Assembly: GCA_008692225.1 (NCBI GenBank)
Contig: VICG01000002.1
Coordinates: 1,194,001 to 1,258,000 of the forward strand
Length of the DNA: 64,000 nucleotides
Direction: 5' to 3'
Source: Monilinia fructicola
Lineage: Eukaryota > Ascomycota > Leotiomycetes > Helotiales > Sclerotiniaceae
Shown: positions 22,209 through 34,469 of the stretch, piece after piece
How the letters are laid out: every line of letters starts with the position of its first letter
Position numbering within the stretch: position 1 is the first letter of the stretch
The notes under the pieces: generated by a model
What the model saw: the letters and a program-made list of their open reading frames with translations, nothing else
Databases searched by the model: none
What the model was told of the DNA's origin: nothing
Position numbers and translations under genes: made by a program

Positions 22209-23252
22209 ATAGCAATACTCTGAGCCAGCTGCTGGATATCATCAAAGGAATACTCGGTGTCTGGCGTCTGTAGAGCTGAATTCGCGGCTTGTTTTCATGA
22301 CAAGTGCTACGAGTCATACGTGACGACGGACCTTAGGCTCAGGAAGTGGGTATGCACTTGGAGTGGTTGGGCTGAGAAGTTGGTGAGATGGTAGGAGGTG
22401 GTTTATCTCATTCTCATACTCAAACTCTCTACCGATTTAAGTTTTTTTTTTTTCATATTTATAAACTATTATATAAAAAAGCATAGGCTTTTTGGTAATT
22501 TATAAACCGTTCCAATCTAATAAGCTAATCAAGGTTTAAGAAACATTAATCTTTTCAAAGATCTCTAGTAATATAATTATACCATTTAAAGACCCTTAAT
22601 TTCTAGTGATTGTTAAATTTACATTATAAGAATGCATTATGTTATTAAATTATAAAGGAATTATAAAAATTCAAGTTTTGATTATAAAATGAATATTAAT
22701 GATTTTAATTTCTTTTACCACCCCTTCTATTTAATAATTTCTATTCTCATCTAAAGACTTCTATTACTATTTAGATTATCTATTCAAAATGTTAAGGCTT
22801 AGAGGTGGGTTTACGTTTTAAGTAAGCACTGGACGACTACGAATTGATTATACTCTGTAGAGTTTGGTAAAGATAACCTTTGACGTTGAAAGGAAGATAG
22901 TTCTGAAGGAGACACAGCCGTGCATAAAACTCGTCATATCAATAACTGCAGTGCAGCACAGGAATAGCTGTGCAACCTAGGATACATATAATACATAACT
23001 CACTCACTTGATATATGAGAATACAATCTCTTATAAACATCTCTATATTTATATATAAATTATTGAGAGCGTGGCGTAGACAAAGAAGTTGTCTTTTCTA
23101 ACACGAAATTGACAAGTCAATCAATCTCTCGTTTATATCCAGGGAAATCTACAAGTAAAAAGCATTTTAACACCAATAAAATTCTATGTCCTTCTATCAG
23201 AAATACCCCTTCCAAACTCATGTATATCAAGGTTGTAAGCGCTTGAAGTTCA
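22209..23252. other. AT-rich spacer and ODC 3' flank
   Basis: 22430-22800 is A/T-rich with no coding signal. The right part should carry the ornithine decarboxylase 3' untranslated region. Confidence 0.45.
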
Positions 23253-24634
23253 TCACATTTCAAGCAAAGCGTTGACTCCAGCTTCACTAGAAACATAGAT
23301 GACATCATGGCTATCCATGAAACCGTTGAATCTAGTCGCTGAGCACTTGGTATATGCGCCCATGCCTTCAAAGTAAAGCCAGTCTCCAACATCAAGATTG
23401 TGATCAAAGCGGATGCTTTCAGAAATACGATCGATACCATCACAAGTTGGACCCCAGATTGAGTACTCGGTGCCGTCGTTGGTCTCGTAACTTGCTCGAG
23501 TATCGAAATAAGAGCGATTGCCTGAACGAAGAACTCGAGCAACTGGGTTTTGATGATCGAACATGATACTAGAGAAATTGCCGTAAAGGCCATCGTTGAG
23601 ATAAAGCATGTAGCTCTTGTCCAATGACACTGGATCTTCAACGGTTCGACGCGCAATGACGTTGCAAGCAAGTGTAAATGCATTGGCGACATAGTAACGT
23701 CCGGGTTCTCCAATGACCCTAATGTTTTTTGGCATATATTCCTCGAGCGCGTCACTAAGGGCTGCCGCCATATCTTCGAATGTCTCAGTGGAAAAACCTC
23801 CACCGACGTCAAGAGTGTGCATATAGTATCCATAAGTGCGAGCTTGCTCAAAGACGCTGTGAGCATCTTGAACTGCTCTTCGAAACGCAAAAGGATCCGA
23901 GGCGCCAGATCCTACATGAAAGCTAACCCCGACGACATTAAGGTCCAGTTCTCTTGCCAGAGCAAGAAGATCATTTGTTGCATCCATGGCTGCTCCAAAT
24001 TTCAAGCTCAATCTGCATAAGCTCGTGGAGTCATCGGTAGAAATTCGAAGAAATAGCTCGGCTTCCGGGAAAAGTTTTTTGATCTTGTGCAACTCATCGC
24101 TATTGTCGAATGTCATCTGCTTGACACCTTGCTTCTCGGCGTATCGGACATAGGAATTGGTCTTGCATGGTTGCGCATAGATGATACGGGTAGGGTCGAT
24201 GCCCATCTTAAGGACTTGCTCTATCTCGCCCTTGGAAGCACAATCGAATCCTGTGCCAAGTTCTGCCAAGAGACGAATGACTTGTGGGTCTGGATTACAT
24301 TTGACCGCTGTTCCGAAGTCAGCAAATTTTCATCCAATCTATGCGTAAATGTACAAGACATACCATAGAAAGGCTTGACTCTGGGTAGATTTCTCTTCCA
24401 TCTCATATGCTGTCTGTAAACCTCGCCCAGATCAGCTACGAAGAATGCAGCTTCATCATCTGCTTCGCAAATATCGTTATCGATGTTTTCCACCCTTTGC
24501 TTCAAAGCATTTCCAATTATATTTTTGGGGCTTTTCGCGCCATTGATTTCAATATAGGAATCTTTATGATAATATGATTCTATACTATCAAGATTGTGAT
24601 TTTTTTCGTTGGTAATAATGGCGGAAGGTGACAT
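23253..24634 (-). CDS. odc: Ornithine decarboxylase
   Basis: Two exons, 24634..24364 and 24307..23253, give 441 residues. The PLP-lysine motif FYAVKCNPD spans the intron junction. Other hallmarks are GTGFDCASKGEIEQVL, the PLP-phosphate loop DVGGGFST, GEPGRYYVANAFTL, and the partner-subunit Cys motif WGPTCDGIDRI. The enzyme is a cytosolic PLP-dependent homodimer that decarboxylates ornithine to putrescine, the first committed step of polyamine synthesis. The start is the first true ATG (MSPSAIITNEKN); an in-frame TTG six codons upstream is not used. The upstream region is long and contains other open frames, which may matter for translation control. The gene is intact. Confidence 0.95.
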
Positions 24635-25540
24635 ATCCCCGCAAGTGATCAAGGATTATTTTATATATTTGTGATTTTTGACTAATCAATGTCAGTATGG
24701 CCAAGAAATTGGCGGTGGGTGACCAAACATACTAGTGCTTTGAAATGCTGAAGGGGATGTTAGGGTGGTCTGTAACGATCAGATCCTGTGCTGATCTGGC
24801 GAGGTCTGCTCGACTCTTCCTCTGCGAGAGGAAGGTCCTCTAAACTCGTCCTATGCGGCAGCTGAGAAGTTTCGGACGAAGACGGAGTGTTGTCAAACAA
24901 CTCGTAAAACAAACGCTCAAGCTGCTTAGGCTGCAACAAAAGGAGGTGGAAGTGTGTTGATGATGTGCCGGTTAGGACGTTCGGAGTAATCTTGATCAGA
25001 GACTAATGTCGCGGCCGTTGGAGCCGTACTGGATGTTTCGCCTTTGATTAGACCAAAGGCAGTCGAAAGGGATTTTTGGTTCTTCTTTAATAGAAGATCT
25101 GCGAGTGAGTGTACAAGTATCAGTAAAAGGGTCGTGAAAACCAGCATTTACACGTCATTCTGTAATATGCGGAATGGCTTTAAGAAAACCGCCCTGATGA
25201 TCGCGTTGTCCTGATACAACATCATGGAAATAGGAAACGCGATGGTCTCCATGACGAGCAGCGGGGTAAAGAGGTCTCTCACTCACCAGAACGAACAAAT
25301 CAATATGATGCAAGCAAGAGACTATATTATATGATAGCTTGCTTGCTTGAGATATTGACAGGAGATGATGGTTTGAATTGAATGCGATAGGTGAAGATTG
25401 TAACCCACTCTTCAAATTTATATATTGAAGAAGGTTAATAAGTGGTGGCGAAGTGGTTGAGGTGGTTGGTTGTTGAAAGGTGGTGATTGAAGTTTCGCGG
25501 TGAACTCTCAACTTTCAAACTTGTGGCTATTAAAATTTGT
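24635..25540 (-). promoter_or_regulatory. ODC upstream/leader region with short open frames
   Basis: The strand upstream of ODC carries two short frames from ATG-type starts, including one of 73 codons starting at 25147 (MLVFTTLLLILVHSLAD...) and ending at 24926. They may be upstream frames in a long leader, spliced leader sequence, or chance. Neither matches a family known to the annotator. Confidence 0.3.
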
Positions 25541-25734
25541 ATTGCGCTAAAAGTTCTAGCCGACATTATCCCTGTAAATACCTCATCACCTGTATCCTCT
25601 CATCAACAACAACCCCAAACCCCAAACCCCAATTTAAAATCTGGAGAATGGAGATCATATTTATAGTAGAATCATCGAAAAAAAGAGAAAAAAGAACGAA
25701 ATACATCTACAAGTTAGATGATTATACAAATATT

Positions 25735-26560
25735 CAATAATTATACTCTATATAATAACTCAATCGAGTAACACATATTTTATTTATATAATTCACTATC
25801 TATAGATAACATCTTATTTCATCTCTATTTATATTAATACTAAATATAATTATATATTTTTAAAGATAATAATTATCGATCTACTCTAATTAGTAGTTTA
25901 ATAGATAACTCGATAAACTCTTCTAGAGCCTTCTAGAGATTCTAAGGTTAATTATAATAAGAATTAGAAGATAGATAAGCTATTAATTATATCTAGATAG
26001 GTTTTATAATTATTTATTTCGTATTTTCTTTAAGGATAGGTTTATTATAAAGTATTATAAATTTCCTATTTTAAAAGTATTAGTAGCGTATAAAATATTT
26101 ACGAGTTTATAAGTCTCTAAGATAGAAAGTAATTTATTAATATTATTATATTATAAATAAATTTAATAAAATCTATTTATATCTTTAATTTTCTATTATA
26201 AAATTACCTCTATATAATTAATTTATCTCTTTCATTTTATAGTTTTCCATTCTTCTTATAGTTATAAAATCCCTTAAATCTACTTTAATCTAATTATTTA
26301 GTAGATCGTTCTATTCTACTTTTATATATAATAATATTATTATATTACCATATCATTATATCGTCGTATAGATAGATAGATACCTTGCGGGAGACCATTG
26401 GACGCCTTACTACTTCCTGATCTACTAGGTATATATAGAGCCATTAATCCTATAAATGAATGGCAAATCAAGTTGCTGTATAAATAGCAATCAACCTTTT
26501 TGAGATTACTCGTCATATATCTATCGATCATTATTATTCCATTCGATCTACAAACTCTCT
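25735..26560. repeat. AT-rich island, possible RIP-degraded repeat
   Basis: About 0.8 kb dominated by TA, TATA and ATTA steps with frequent stops in all frames, flanked by ordinary-composition DNA. This looks like the remnants left when repeat-induced point mutation erodes a transposon in ascomycetes. No terminal repeats or transposase motif survive, so the origin is inference. Confidence 0.5.
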
Positions 26561-27365
26561 GTGCCTCTGTGCCGTAGGTAACGTCCTTTTTGACCAGAAT
26601 CTATTCTAATAGGAATAACAGATTTATAAGCGATATACAATTGATAAATTATTAAAATTCATAAATTAAAACGCACTCAATATTTCTATTTGAATAATAA
26701 TTCTTTCAACATCCAATACTTGAATCATCTACCTATATACTTGCTAAGCTTTGGTTTGGTGTGGTCATACGCGCTCACCTTCGCGCCGCTTTCTCAACCA
26801 CTCTTTGGCGCCTTCATGCACCGCCAACTGACACTCAAATATCCCTCATATAATGCCACATAATCCAGGATCTATCACAAATCAAACAATCTACAGCATG
26901 TGCTCACATCTTTAGTCCGCCATCCCATATCTCCGGGATCACAGCTCTGAAATAAGATGGAACCATCAAGCCTCAACTCACGACATAAGAGCCTGGTTAT
27001 ACACTTAAATGTTGATATCGCGCTAGTCTCCTCCAGGAAGACGTGACTTGTGATCTAACAGCCATCAAAAAGGAACTGTAGACGTGATAATCTGTTCGTA
27101 GCGCTAAAGAAGAATTGGAAATGGAAAGAAAAAGTAAACCGTTTGCCTACCAAGGTATCAAGATATTGACTTGATTCTTTCGTAAAAATATGATGTCGAA
27201 AGGTGATGTCATTGCTCATTATCTGCTAGCCAGATGCCTGCCATAGACACCATTGATCCATCATCTTTACCTATCATACATACCATTTAATCATTAATAT
27301 TGTACAGCCCAAACGCCAAGGATATGCAGCTGAGTGGAATACAGTATGTTACAGACCTGCAGGCT
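26561..27365. other. Spacer and CYM1 3' flank
   Basis: No coding exon was recognised. The right end should include the 3' untranslated region of the leftward presequence protease gene. Confidence 0.4.
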
Positions 27366-30300
27366 CTATGATCCGAAAGCGGCGTTCTTCACATCTTCTT
27401 CGTCCATGACTTCAGGTTGTTCTTGGGAAAGCCCCAGGTTCTTTGTTTCCCAACTACCATCAACCCATTGCTTTTGCTCTCCGAGGAAAACCATATTGCC
27501 TTGGTTGTTTTCTAATGCCTCAACGAGGTATTTTTGTGCAACATTTTGGACTTGCTCTTTAGTCACGTCCAATAATCGCTCACGTCGCTCCTGAACCATC
27601 TCTTCTGATACACCGGATACGAATCTCGACATACCCTCTTGACTCACTGATTGAGGTGCGTCAACACTCTGGAATACAGATAACTTGGCTTCCTCGAGGT
27701 CACGTTCGGTCCACTCTTTTTGAACTGCCCACTTGCCAGCATTGCGCATAATTGACATGGTATTTTGAGGATTTGGATCACGATAAGAGTAGAACCCGAA
27801 GATACCGTCAAGCCCCCGCGAGTAAGCTCCTCCACCATAAGCTCCACCCTTCTCTCGGATTTCATGATGTAGATGCTTATGAGTCAAAAGCTGAGAAAGG
27901 ATTTGTAGAGGGGCACCAGCAGGAGAGGTATAGGAGACTGTTGGAAGTGCAAGGCCACCATAGTATACTTGATATGGCAATGGGAAAAACGTTTTAGTGT
28001 TTCTGGTAAAATCCGGGGGAGGAACGTGACGAGACGGCAATTCAGATCTTGAAATTGAAGATAAGAAATGTTGAAGTGCAGCTTCATTTTCCGTCACACT
28101 TTCCCTACCACATGTTAGAGCAGTTCGGAAAGTGGAAGATCCAGAGAATGCGAGTCGTTGAATCGTCTTGAGTTTGCTGATTACATCAGCCAGCCCTTCG
28201 GCCTCCGGTCTCAAAGCGAGTGAGGTGGTGAGCTTGACTTGAGATAATCCTCCCACTTGCTCCTTGAGCCGCCCGTATTGTGTCACGCCAGCTTCAGCAT
28301 AACCTCTGGCATATACGTGCCCCGATGAAGCGATATTGTTAACTGCACCATCTGCCGAACCTTGCAGAAGCTGGCGGATGCGAAGTTCCGCATCAGGGCT
28401 ATCAAAATCTGTTTCGAGAACTAGCTTCCTCAACAATCCAAACATCTCAGACACATTGCGATCCAGGGCAGTCCCAGAAAAGCTCAAACCTTCGGATGCC
28501 GACCTGAAATCTGTAGGAGACGAGGAAGCATGGTAACCAACACCGACTCCTCCAGTCTTTAATTTCATCAAGTCTTCCAATTGCTCCATAGTCATGTCTT
28601 TTGTCCCTAGACGCATTATCGAGTCTGTGAACAATGGAATATAAGGTCGCAATTCTTCAGGGAGATTTTCGAAAGTGTTGATGGCTCGGAAGTACGTCAG
28701 TCCGTTGGTCGGTGCTTCTCGCCATTGTACGTTCACATTATCGACTTTAGAATCTCTAAGTTCAATTTTCTCGTCTTGTCTTGGGATATCCTTGACATAA
28801 ACAGTAGGAAGACAACTAAGATCTTGAGTGTTGGATTTTCCTTGTTCTTCCAAAAGCTCCAACTCCCTCTTCTCCAGCTGTGCGCGAGCTTCTGCCTCAC
28901 CACCTGCCTCCTCGGTGACTTCTGCAATCTTCTTGGCGAGACGAATGGCTTCTTCAGCTGCAAGCTCATCTCCGTAAGTCGCCGAAGGAGTCATTGTGAA
29001 CGTGAGTGTGTTATCGTTTAGCAAGTACTTTTCCAGCAAGCCCTCCAAGTAACCACCCTTCTCGAACTCCTTTTGAAATGCGGCAACGGTGTCATTCCAA
29101 GCTAGCGCTTCAAAGGGATCAGCGCCATCAAACCACTTAGGTTTGATTCTTTGCATTAGTGACATGCCAAACTTGGAAGTTTTGTGCTTCAAGCTCAACT
29201 CCAATTGATGTAGATAGCCATCAATCTTTGATCTTTCAAACCCATTTTTACGTGCTTCTTTCAAAGTCTTGTGAATTGCTTCCTTGACTTTTGGTACATC
29301 AGCTTCCTTAACGCCAGTTAAGCCGACAGAAAATATTCCCACACTCCCAGAAGGATCATAGCCGCTATTAGGACTCCATTCGGTTCCTAAGCCAGCTTCT
29401 ATCAAGTTCCTGTAGAGCGGAGATCCATATCCATCCATGAGCAGGGAAAACAATATCGAAAGGGAGAAAGTCTCCAATACATCCGTAGCATCACCTACCA
29501 GCCATGAAGTTGAGGTCTTGTATTGCATATCTGCATCCACCAATGGGTCAATAGGTCCTGGGATGGTAACATTCTGTGGACCAGATGACAGATCAATCGG
29601 CTTTCGTATTTCCATATCTCCATTAATGCGCTCAAAAGCGTTTAATTGAGCATTGACCTCTACAAGATGATCTGCCAGAGGCATATCACCATATGTAAAA
29701 ACTTTAGCATTACTTGGGTGGTAATGCTCGGCGTGGAAGTTTTTTAGTTGCTCGTACGTCAACTCGGTCATCTTTTGTGGATCTCCTCCAGAATTATTGA
29801 TGGCAGGGAAGATATGATCTTGGAATCTGATGTAATAGAGGTATCCGGCGTCCGACATTTGTCCCTTCATCTCGTTGTATACAACACCCTTGAACACCAA
29901 TCTGCTGTCTTCAGGTTTTGCAGAGTCCCCCTCTATTGCTATTCGTGGATTTTCAGGTCCTATTCTCCATCCTTCTTGTGTGAAGTCGCTTTGCTTTAAT
30001 AATGGATGTAATGTTGCATCAAGGTAAACAGACATGAGATTCCTGAAATCTTGTTCATTGGTTGTGGCGAAAGGATAGAATGTGTGAGAAGACGCTGTGA
30101 ATGCATTCATAAAATTTGACAATGTTCGGGGTAACATTTTGAAAAAGGGATCACGGATAGGGTACCTACAGAAAGATTCAGCTCAATCCAAAGTGGGATG
30201 CAAGAAGGAAAGCAATTTACTTTTTGCTTCCACATAATGTTGTATGTTCCAATATATGAGGAACTCCAGTATCATCTGGAGGATTTGTTTTGAATCCAAT

Positions 30301-30498
30301 AGAGAAAACATTATTCTTATCTTCTCTGGCAACATGTAAATAATCCGCACCCGTTTTATCATGCTTCAAATGAAGTGCTGTCAACTCAAGCTCTTGAACA
30401 TGCTTTGATCTTAATAGTGTAAATCCATGAAGCTTTTCTCCCGGCTTTGGATATTGGGCGAGTTCCGTAACTCCTCTCTTTGCAGCTTGTCGTAACAT
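27366..30498 (-). CDS. cym1: Mitochondrial presequence protease CYM1 (PreP, M16C)
   Basis: Two exons, 30498..30221 and 30165..27366, encode 1025 residues, the full family length. The inverted zinc motif HILEH appears near residue 82 within [14 protein letters not shown], followed by [15 protein letters not shown] and the downstream Glu region [13 protein letters not shown]. The C-terminal half has the Arg/Tyr substrate-binding part [15 protein letters not shown]16C proteases close around cleaved targeting peptides in the mitochondrial matrix and degrade them. The predicted N-terminus [17 protein letters not shown] is short but basic, suiting mitochondrial import; a further upstream exon cannot be excluded. 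There is no frame lesion over 3 kb. It shares a 364-base divergent promoter with the taxilin gene. Confidence 0.95.
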
Positions 30499-30862
30499 AC
30501 TTAGGTGCCTTCAATCAATATGTTATCAAAGACACAAAAGCTGAGGGGGGAGGAAAGGAAGAGAGTAATGAAGGATTGAAAGGAAGGTGAATCAATTGTG
30601 TAAATTGCAAAGGAAGGTTGTAGGTAGGTGGCGGTTGTTGGTTGTTGATTTAATTATTCGCTTCAACGAAATTTCATGGATTGATTGCCCGATTGTCCGA
30701 CCACTAGCTTGTATACAATCAACCTCGTAATATCTTATTTTGAGGAAGAACGTCAACGTGCAGAGAGGCAAAGACAATACATAAAACCACCTAAAATTAG
30801 ATTGCGACAAAAGCAATTGTCGCTCCTAAACATCACATAGATATTGACATTGAGTATCAAAC
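30499..30862. promoter_or_regulatory. Divergent promoter, CYM1 / taxilin
   Basis: 364 bases separate the two start codons, so both promoters lie here. Assignment is by geometry; no specific binding site was identified. Confidence 0.5.
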
Positions 30863-32770
30863 ATGTCGACTGCGGCAAATCCCACTTACGCACCTGGTCC
30901 CGCGAATTCAAGAACCACCTCTATGAATGCGAATCATACCCATGCAGACTATCCCAATGGACATCATCACCATAACGATGCTGGGGTTAAGAAGGGGAAA
31001 CAGAAGAAGGCGACGGATCCGAGTGAAGCTTCGAAACTTATTGCGGCCAAGATCTCACAACTGGAACTAGATGCTGCTGGAGAGAAGGATCAAGAGGCAG
31101 AGATTGGTTCGTTTTGCCCATTCTAGATACTCCTTCCCTATCAACGATTTGCATCCTGCACCAAACATCTACTGCGGTGCGCATTGTTCACTTGAATTAT
31201 GCCGCGGCGAAGAAGAGGGGTAAGCGCTTCGCTTCAGAACTGAATTGTTGATTGCGGCTCATTTCTGAAGGAGGGGTGTCTATTTTTTTGGTTTCAAGAC
31301 TGATCAAAATGCATCTGTTATCATTTGTTTACTTTGGAATGACCACAGGAATGGTTCTTTGTCTAGAGGCTGTCGCGAGTGCGAATAGAGGGGCAATGTG
31401 AGATTTAAAGTTTTACTCGAAAAAATTGCTAACAAATTGTTCTATCAAGAACGCGAAGTCAAAAAAGCGAATCGAGAACTGAATAACCTCACATCCAAAA
31501 TGGACGATCTTCAGAAAATCGAGACACTCCAAAGGAGGGTCACCGAACATCTTGCGGACATGAAACGATTGGAGAGGGATAACCAGAAGAACAAAAAACG
31601 TGGTGATGTGCTGCAAAAGGAAAAGGACGTTGCGAGAACTGATCTGGGCAAATCCAATAGCCTTCGCGAGAAGTTGGAGAAGCTCTGTAGAGAATTACAG
31701 AAAGAGAATAATAGACTCAAGGTGCGCATTATGTTGGGATTATGCGATTTTACAGATGCTAAGTGGGGTTAGGGTGAAAATAAGACTCTACAAGATAATG
31801 AAAAGAAGTCTAGGGAGGAATGGGATCAAAAATTTGAGGAAATGCTGTGGCAGTTCCAGGATTATCAAGATAAAAAAGACCATCCTCAGACTGTGGTTGT
31901 CAACCCTGAAATTGACGAGCTGTGAGTTTCTCCAGGGTGTTGCTGGTTCAATGGCTAACCATTTCCCGTGCAGTTTTAAGGCGAGGTTTAAGTCTCTAAT
32001 CGATCAGTACGAATTGCGGGAGCTTCACTTCCATTCTCTTTTACGTACAAAAGAGCTTGAAGTTCAGTACAATATTGCTAGGTTTGAGCGTGAACGAAAG
32101 GCCGCCGAACAGGAGATAAATCGGGCAAAACAGCTGAACCAGCAGGTTCTTACCTTTTCCAAAACTGAAACCGAGTTGCGGAATCAGCTGAACATCTATG
32201 TCGAAAAGTTCAAGCAGGTATGACCTACTTTTCTATATATGAATTTGGTCGCGTGGTGCTATTAGATGCCTAGAGCTAATTGCCCTCCAGGTGGAAGATA
32301 CGCTCAACAACAGCAATGATCTATTTCTAACTTTTCGCAAGGAGATGGAAGAAATGTCGAAAAAGACTAAACGTCTCGAGAAGGAGAACATGGCTTTGAC
32401 TCGGAAGCATGATGTTACCACTAAAAACATATTTCAGATGGCCGAGGATCAAAATAAGCGTACCCTTGAAATTGATGACTTAAAGAAGAGAAATGACAAG
32501 TTGAGGGATATCATCGATCAGATGCAGAGGCAAGGACGAGGTCTTGCGCAAGGTATGGCGGGAACCGTAGAAGGTGAATATGTAGAAGGTGATTTAGAAG
32601 CTACTGAGAGCGAGTACGAGTATGAAGAAGGGGAGGATGAAGGAAGTGAAGGAGAGTATGACGAGGATACCGAGGAGGATGTTCATCCGGAGCCTCCAAG
32701 ACCCTTTGGGCCTGTACCGCCACCTCCTCCAGCCATGAATGGCATGGCTGCTGCGAATGGCGTGCACTAA
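30863..32770 (+). CDS. Taxilin-family coiled-coil protein
   Basis: Five exons, 30863..31106, 31450..31721, 31773..31921, 31974..32217 and 32291..32770, give 462 residues. After a His/Asn-rich N-terminus (NGHHHHND) and a Lys-rich patch comes a long coiled coil with the taxilin signatures KLEKLCRELQKENNRLK, FKSLIDQYELRELHFHSLL and LYVEKFKQV-like NIYVEKFKQ, then FLTFRKEMEEMSKKTKRLEKEN. The tail is acidic (EYEYEEGEDEGSE) and ends with a Pro run. Metazoan taxilins bind syntaxins and the nascent polypeptide-associated complex; the fungal role is less clear, probably in vesicle traffic or translation. The first intron is 343 bases, long for this window. All junctions keep frame. Confidence 0.88.
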
Positions 32771-33929
32771 GAATATTGTAAAGGCCCACCAGTCGCACAA
32801 CTTTGTATTACGATCCCAATATCCCTTTCTCAGTTCCTGGTTGTTGGTTTGCGCGTATACCGAGAATCAAAGCTTTATTTGCAAGTATCAATCTTTCTCA
32901 AAGCCGGGAATTCCCCCTTGCACACATGTATTAGCAAAATGAAATCACTTGGTCAATACCGCTTGTAGTATCTAGTGTACAGGAACAATGAATTGTGAGT
33001 GATGCAGTTATCACCATGTCTTGGCGATACTGTCTGCATGCCCTTCGGCCAAAACGAGCAATGATCTTTATTCTCACCTATGCACACGAGTAAAACGCAT
33101 CTTTGTTCTGTTTACTCAGAACTCGATGGCTAAACTCCTATACCACTGTGCGGATATTGTTTTTTGATTTCAAAAAGGTTCCAGGCTAACGAAGACGCTA
33201 GTATCTAAGGTCACCGAGTAAATTTCGGTTTGATGGACATCCCAACAAGATCCGTCACAATGAATGAATGCACCGGCTTCATAGTTCCCATATGAACTGA
33301 AGTGACGATCCACAACGATAGTAGAACTAAGCAATATGTCTTGCTTGTCAAAATTATGATGTTGGCTTGTATATTTGGTAGGTTTGGGGAGAACCTCAAA
33401 ACAGTTTCGATTGGTATATATCTAATAGCCAAAATAAAGCATAGAAATTACCAGTTTCTCTGGGATTGGGTAGAATGGCTGATGGTTCAGCGTTAACAAA
33501 GAGATATTATTCTCTACTAATTTTGTAATTTTCGATTACTGCTTGCCTCAAAGCATGTACGTTTTTCAATCACAGATACTAAGCACAAGATTATTCTGCT
33601 TGACTACCCGAATGTTTGCTTACACCAATCTCAGGACAATTGCCACCGTCGTTCATCTTCGAAACTCACCAGGAAAAATATGGAATTTGATGGTGTTGTA
33701 GTTCTCATACCTAGCTGCTTGTTGTTCAGACATAGAAACAGGGTCGGAACAATGGCTCCTAAACGACTATTTAAGGGCTCATCTCTCCCCTCATTGTCAA
33801 CTTTTTCACTTCATCATCTCAACCAACATCAGAAACAGACAATTCGCAAAAGATTTGCAAGCGGAACTTCCACTCAACGCAATTAGAATCGTCAGTCAGA
33901 TCATACCCCCAACCACTACAACAGACAGG
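32771..33929. other. Intergenic, nothing recognised
   Basis: Contains the taxilin 3' untranslated region. Open frames are under 75 codons and overlap on both strands. No repeats of note. Confidence 0.45.
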
Positions 33930-34469
33930 ATGCTGCCGTCCAGCCTTCGCAAGCTCATGGCAAATCAAACCATGGCTACCACCCCAACCCGCCCTGCGAT
34001 ACTCGTCCCGGGGCAGATCCCTACTCATCGCTGGATTTCGTTCAGTGGTGAAACCCTCGTACTCTCAATAAACTTTACGGAGGAGAAACGACCGCCCCCC
34101 AGCGTCGTCAATGACTTTAACACACTCGTACAGCTCTACGCGATGTACACGAAGACCTGCTTGGTCACAGTGACACTTCCCCAGTACCGCTTCGACGTCC
34201 ACGGATCCGACCACAGCGAAGTCTTCTTCGACCTCGTTTCGATCCTTAACCAGTTCCCCCGCCTTTCTCGTATCGAAATTACCATTTGCCAGCCGTTTTA
34301 TAACTTCATTCAGCTCACAAACGCCTGTTATTTCTATCGCCTTAAGTTCAGAGATTGGAAACTCTTCCGCATGGTAGGGACTTGGACATTCGAGCAGATC
34401 CTCGTCGGTTCGAGGATAGATTGGGAGTTGCACAAATGGTTCAAAGATAACATCGCTGGTACCCCTTGA
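33930..34469 (+). CDS. Unidentified 179-residue protein
   Basis: Single open frame from the first ATG (MLPSSLRKLMANQTMA) to the stop at 34469. After a Thr/Pro-rich start (TTPTRPAILVPGQIPTH) it looks globular: alternating hydrophobic strands (ETLVLSINF, LVTVTLPQYRFDV), then FFDLVSILNQFPRLSRIEITI, and an aromatic end with ACYFYRLKFRDWKLFRMVG and DWELHKWFKDNI. Codon use and GC content resemble real coding DNA. There is no signal peptide or membrane segment. The leucine/strand pattern ending 'FPRLSRIEITI' recalls F-box-associated or fungal lineage-specific families, but no domain is claimed. A non-ATG extension upstream is open in the same frame. Confidence 0.55.
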   Translation: MLPSSLRKLMANQTMATTPTRPAILVPGQIPTHRWISFSGETLVLSINFTEEKRPPPSVVNDFNTLVQLYAMYTKTCLVTVTLPQYRFDVHGSDHSEVFFDLVSILNQFPRLSRIEITICQPFYNFIQLTNACYFYRLKFRDWKLFRMVGTWTFEQILVGSRIDWELHKWFKDNIAGTP

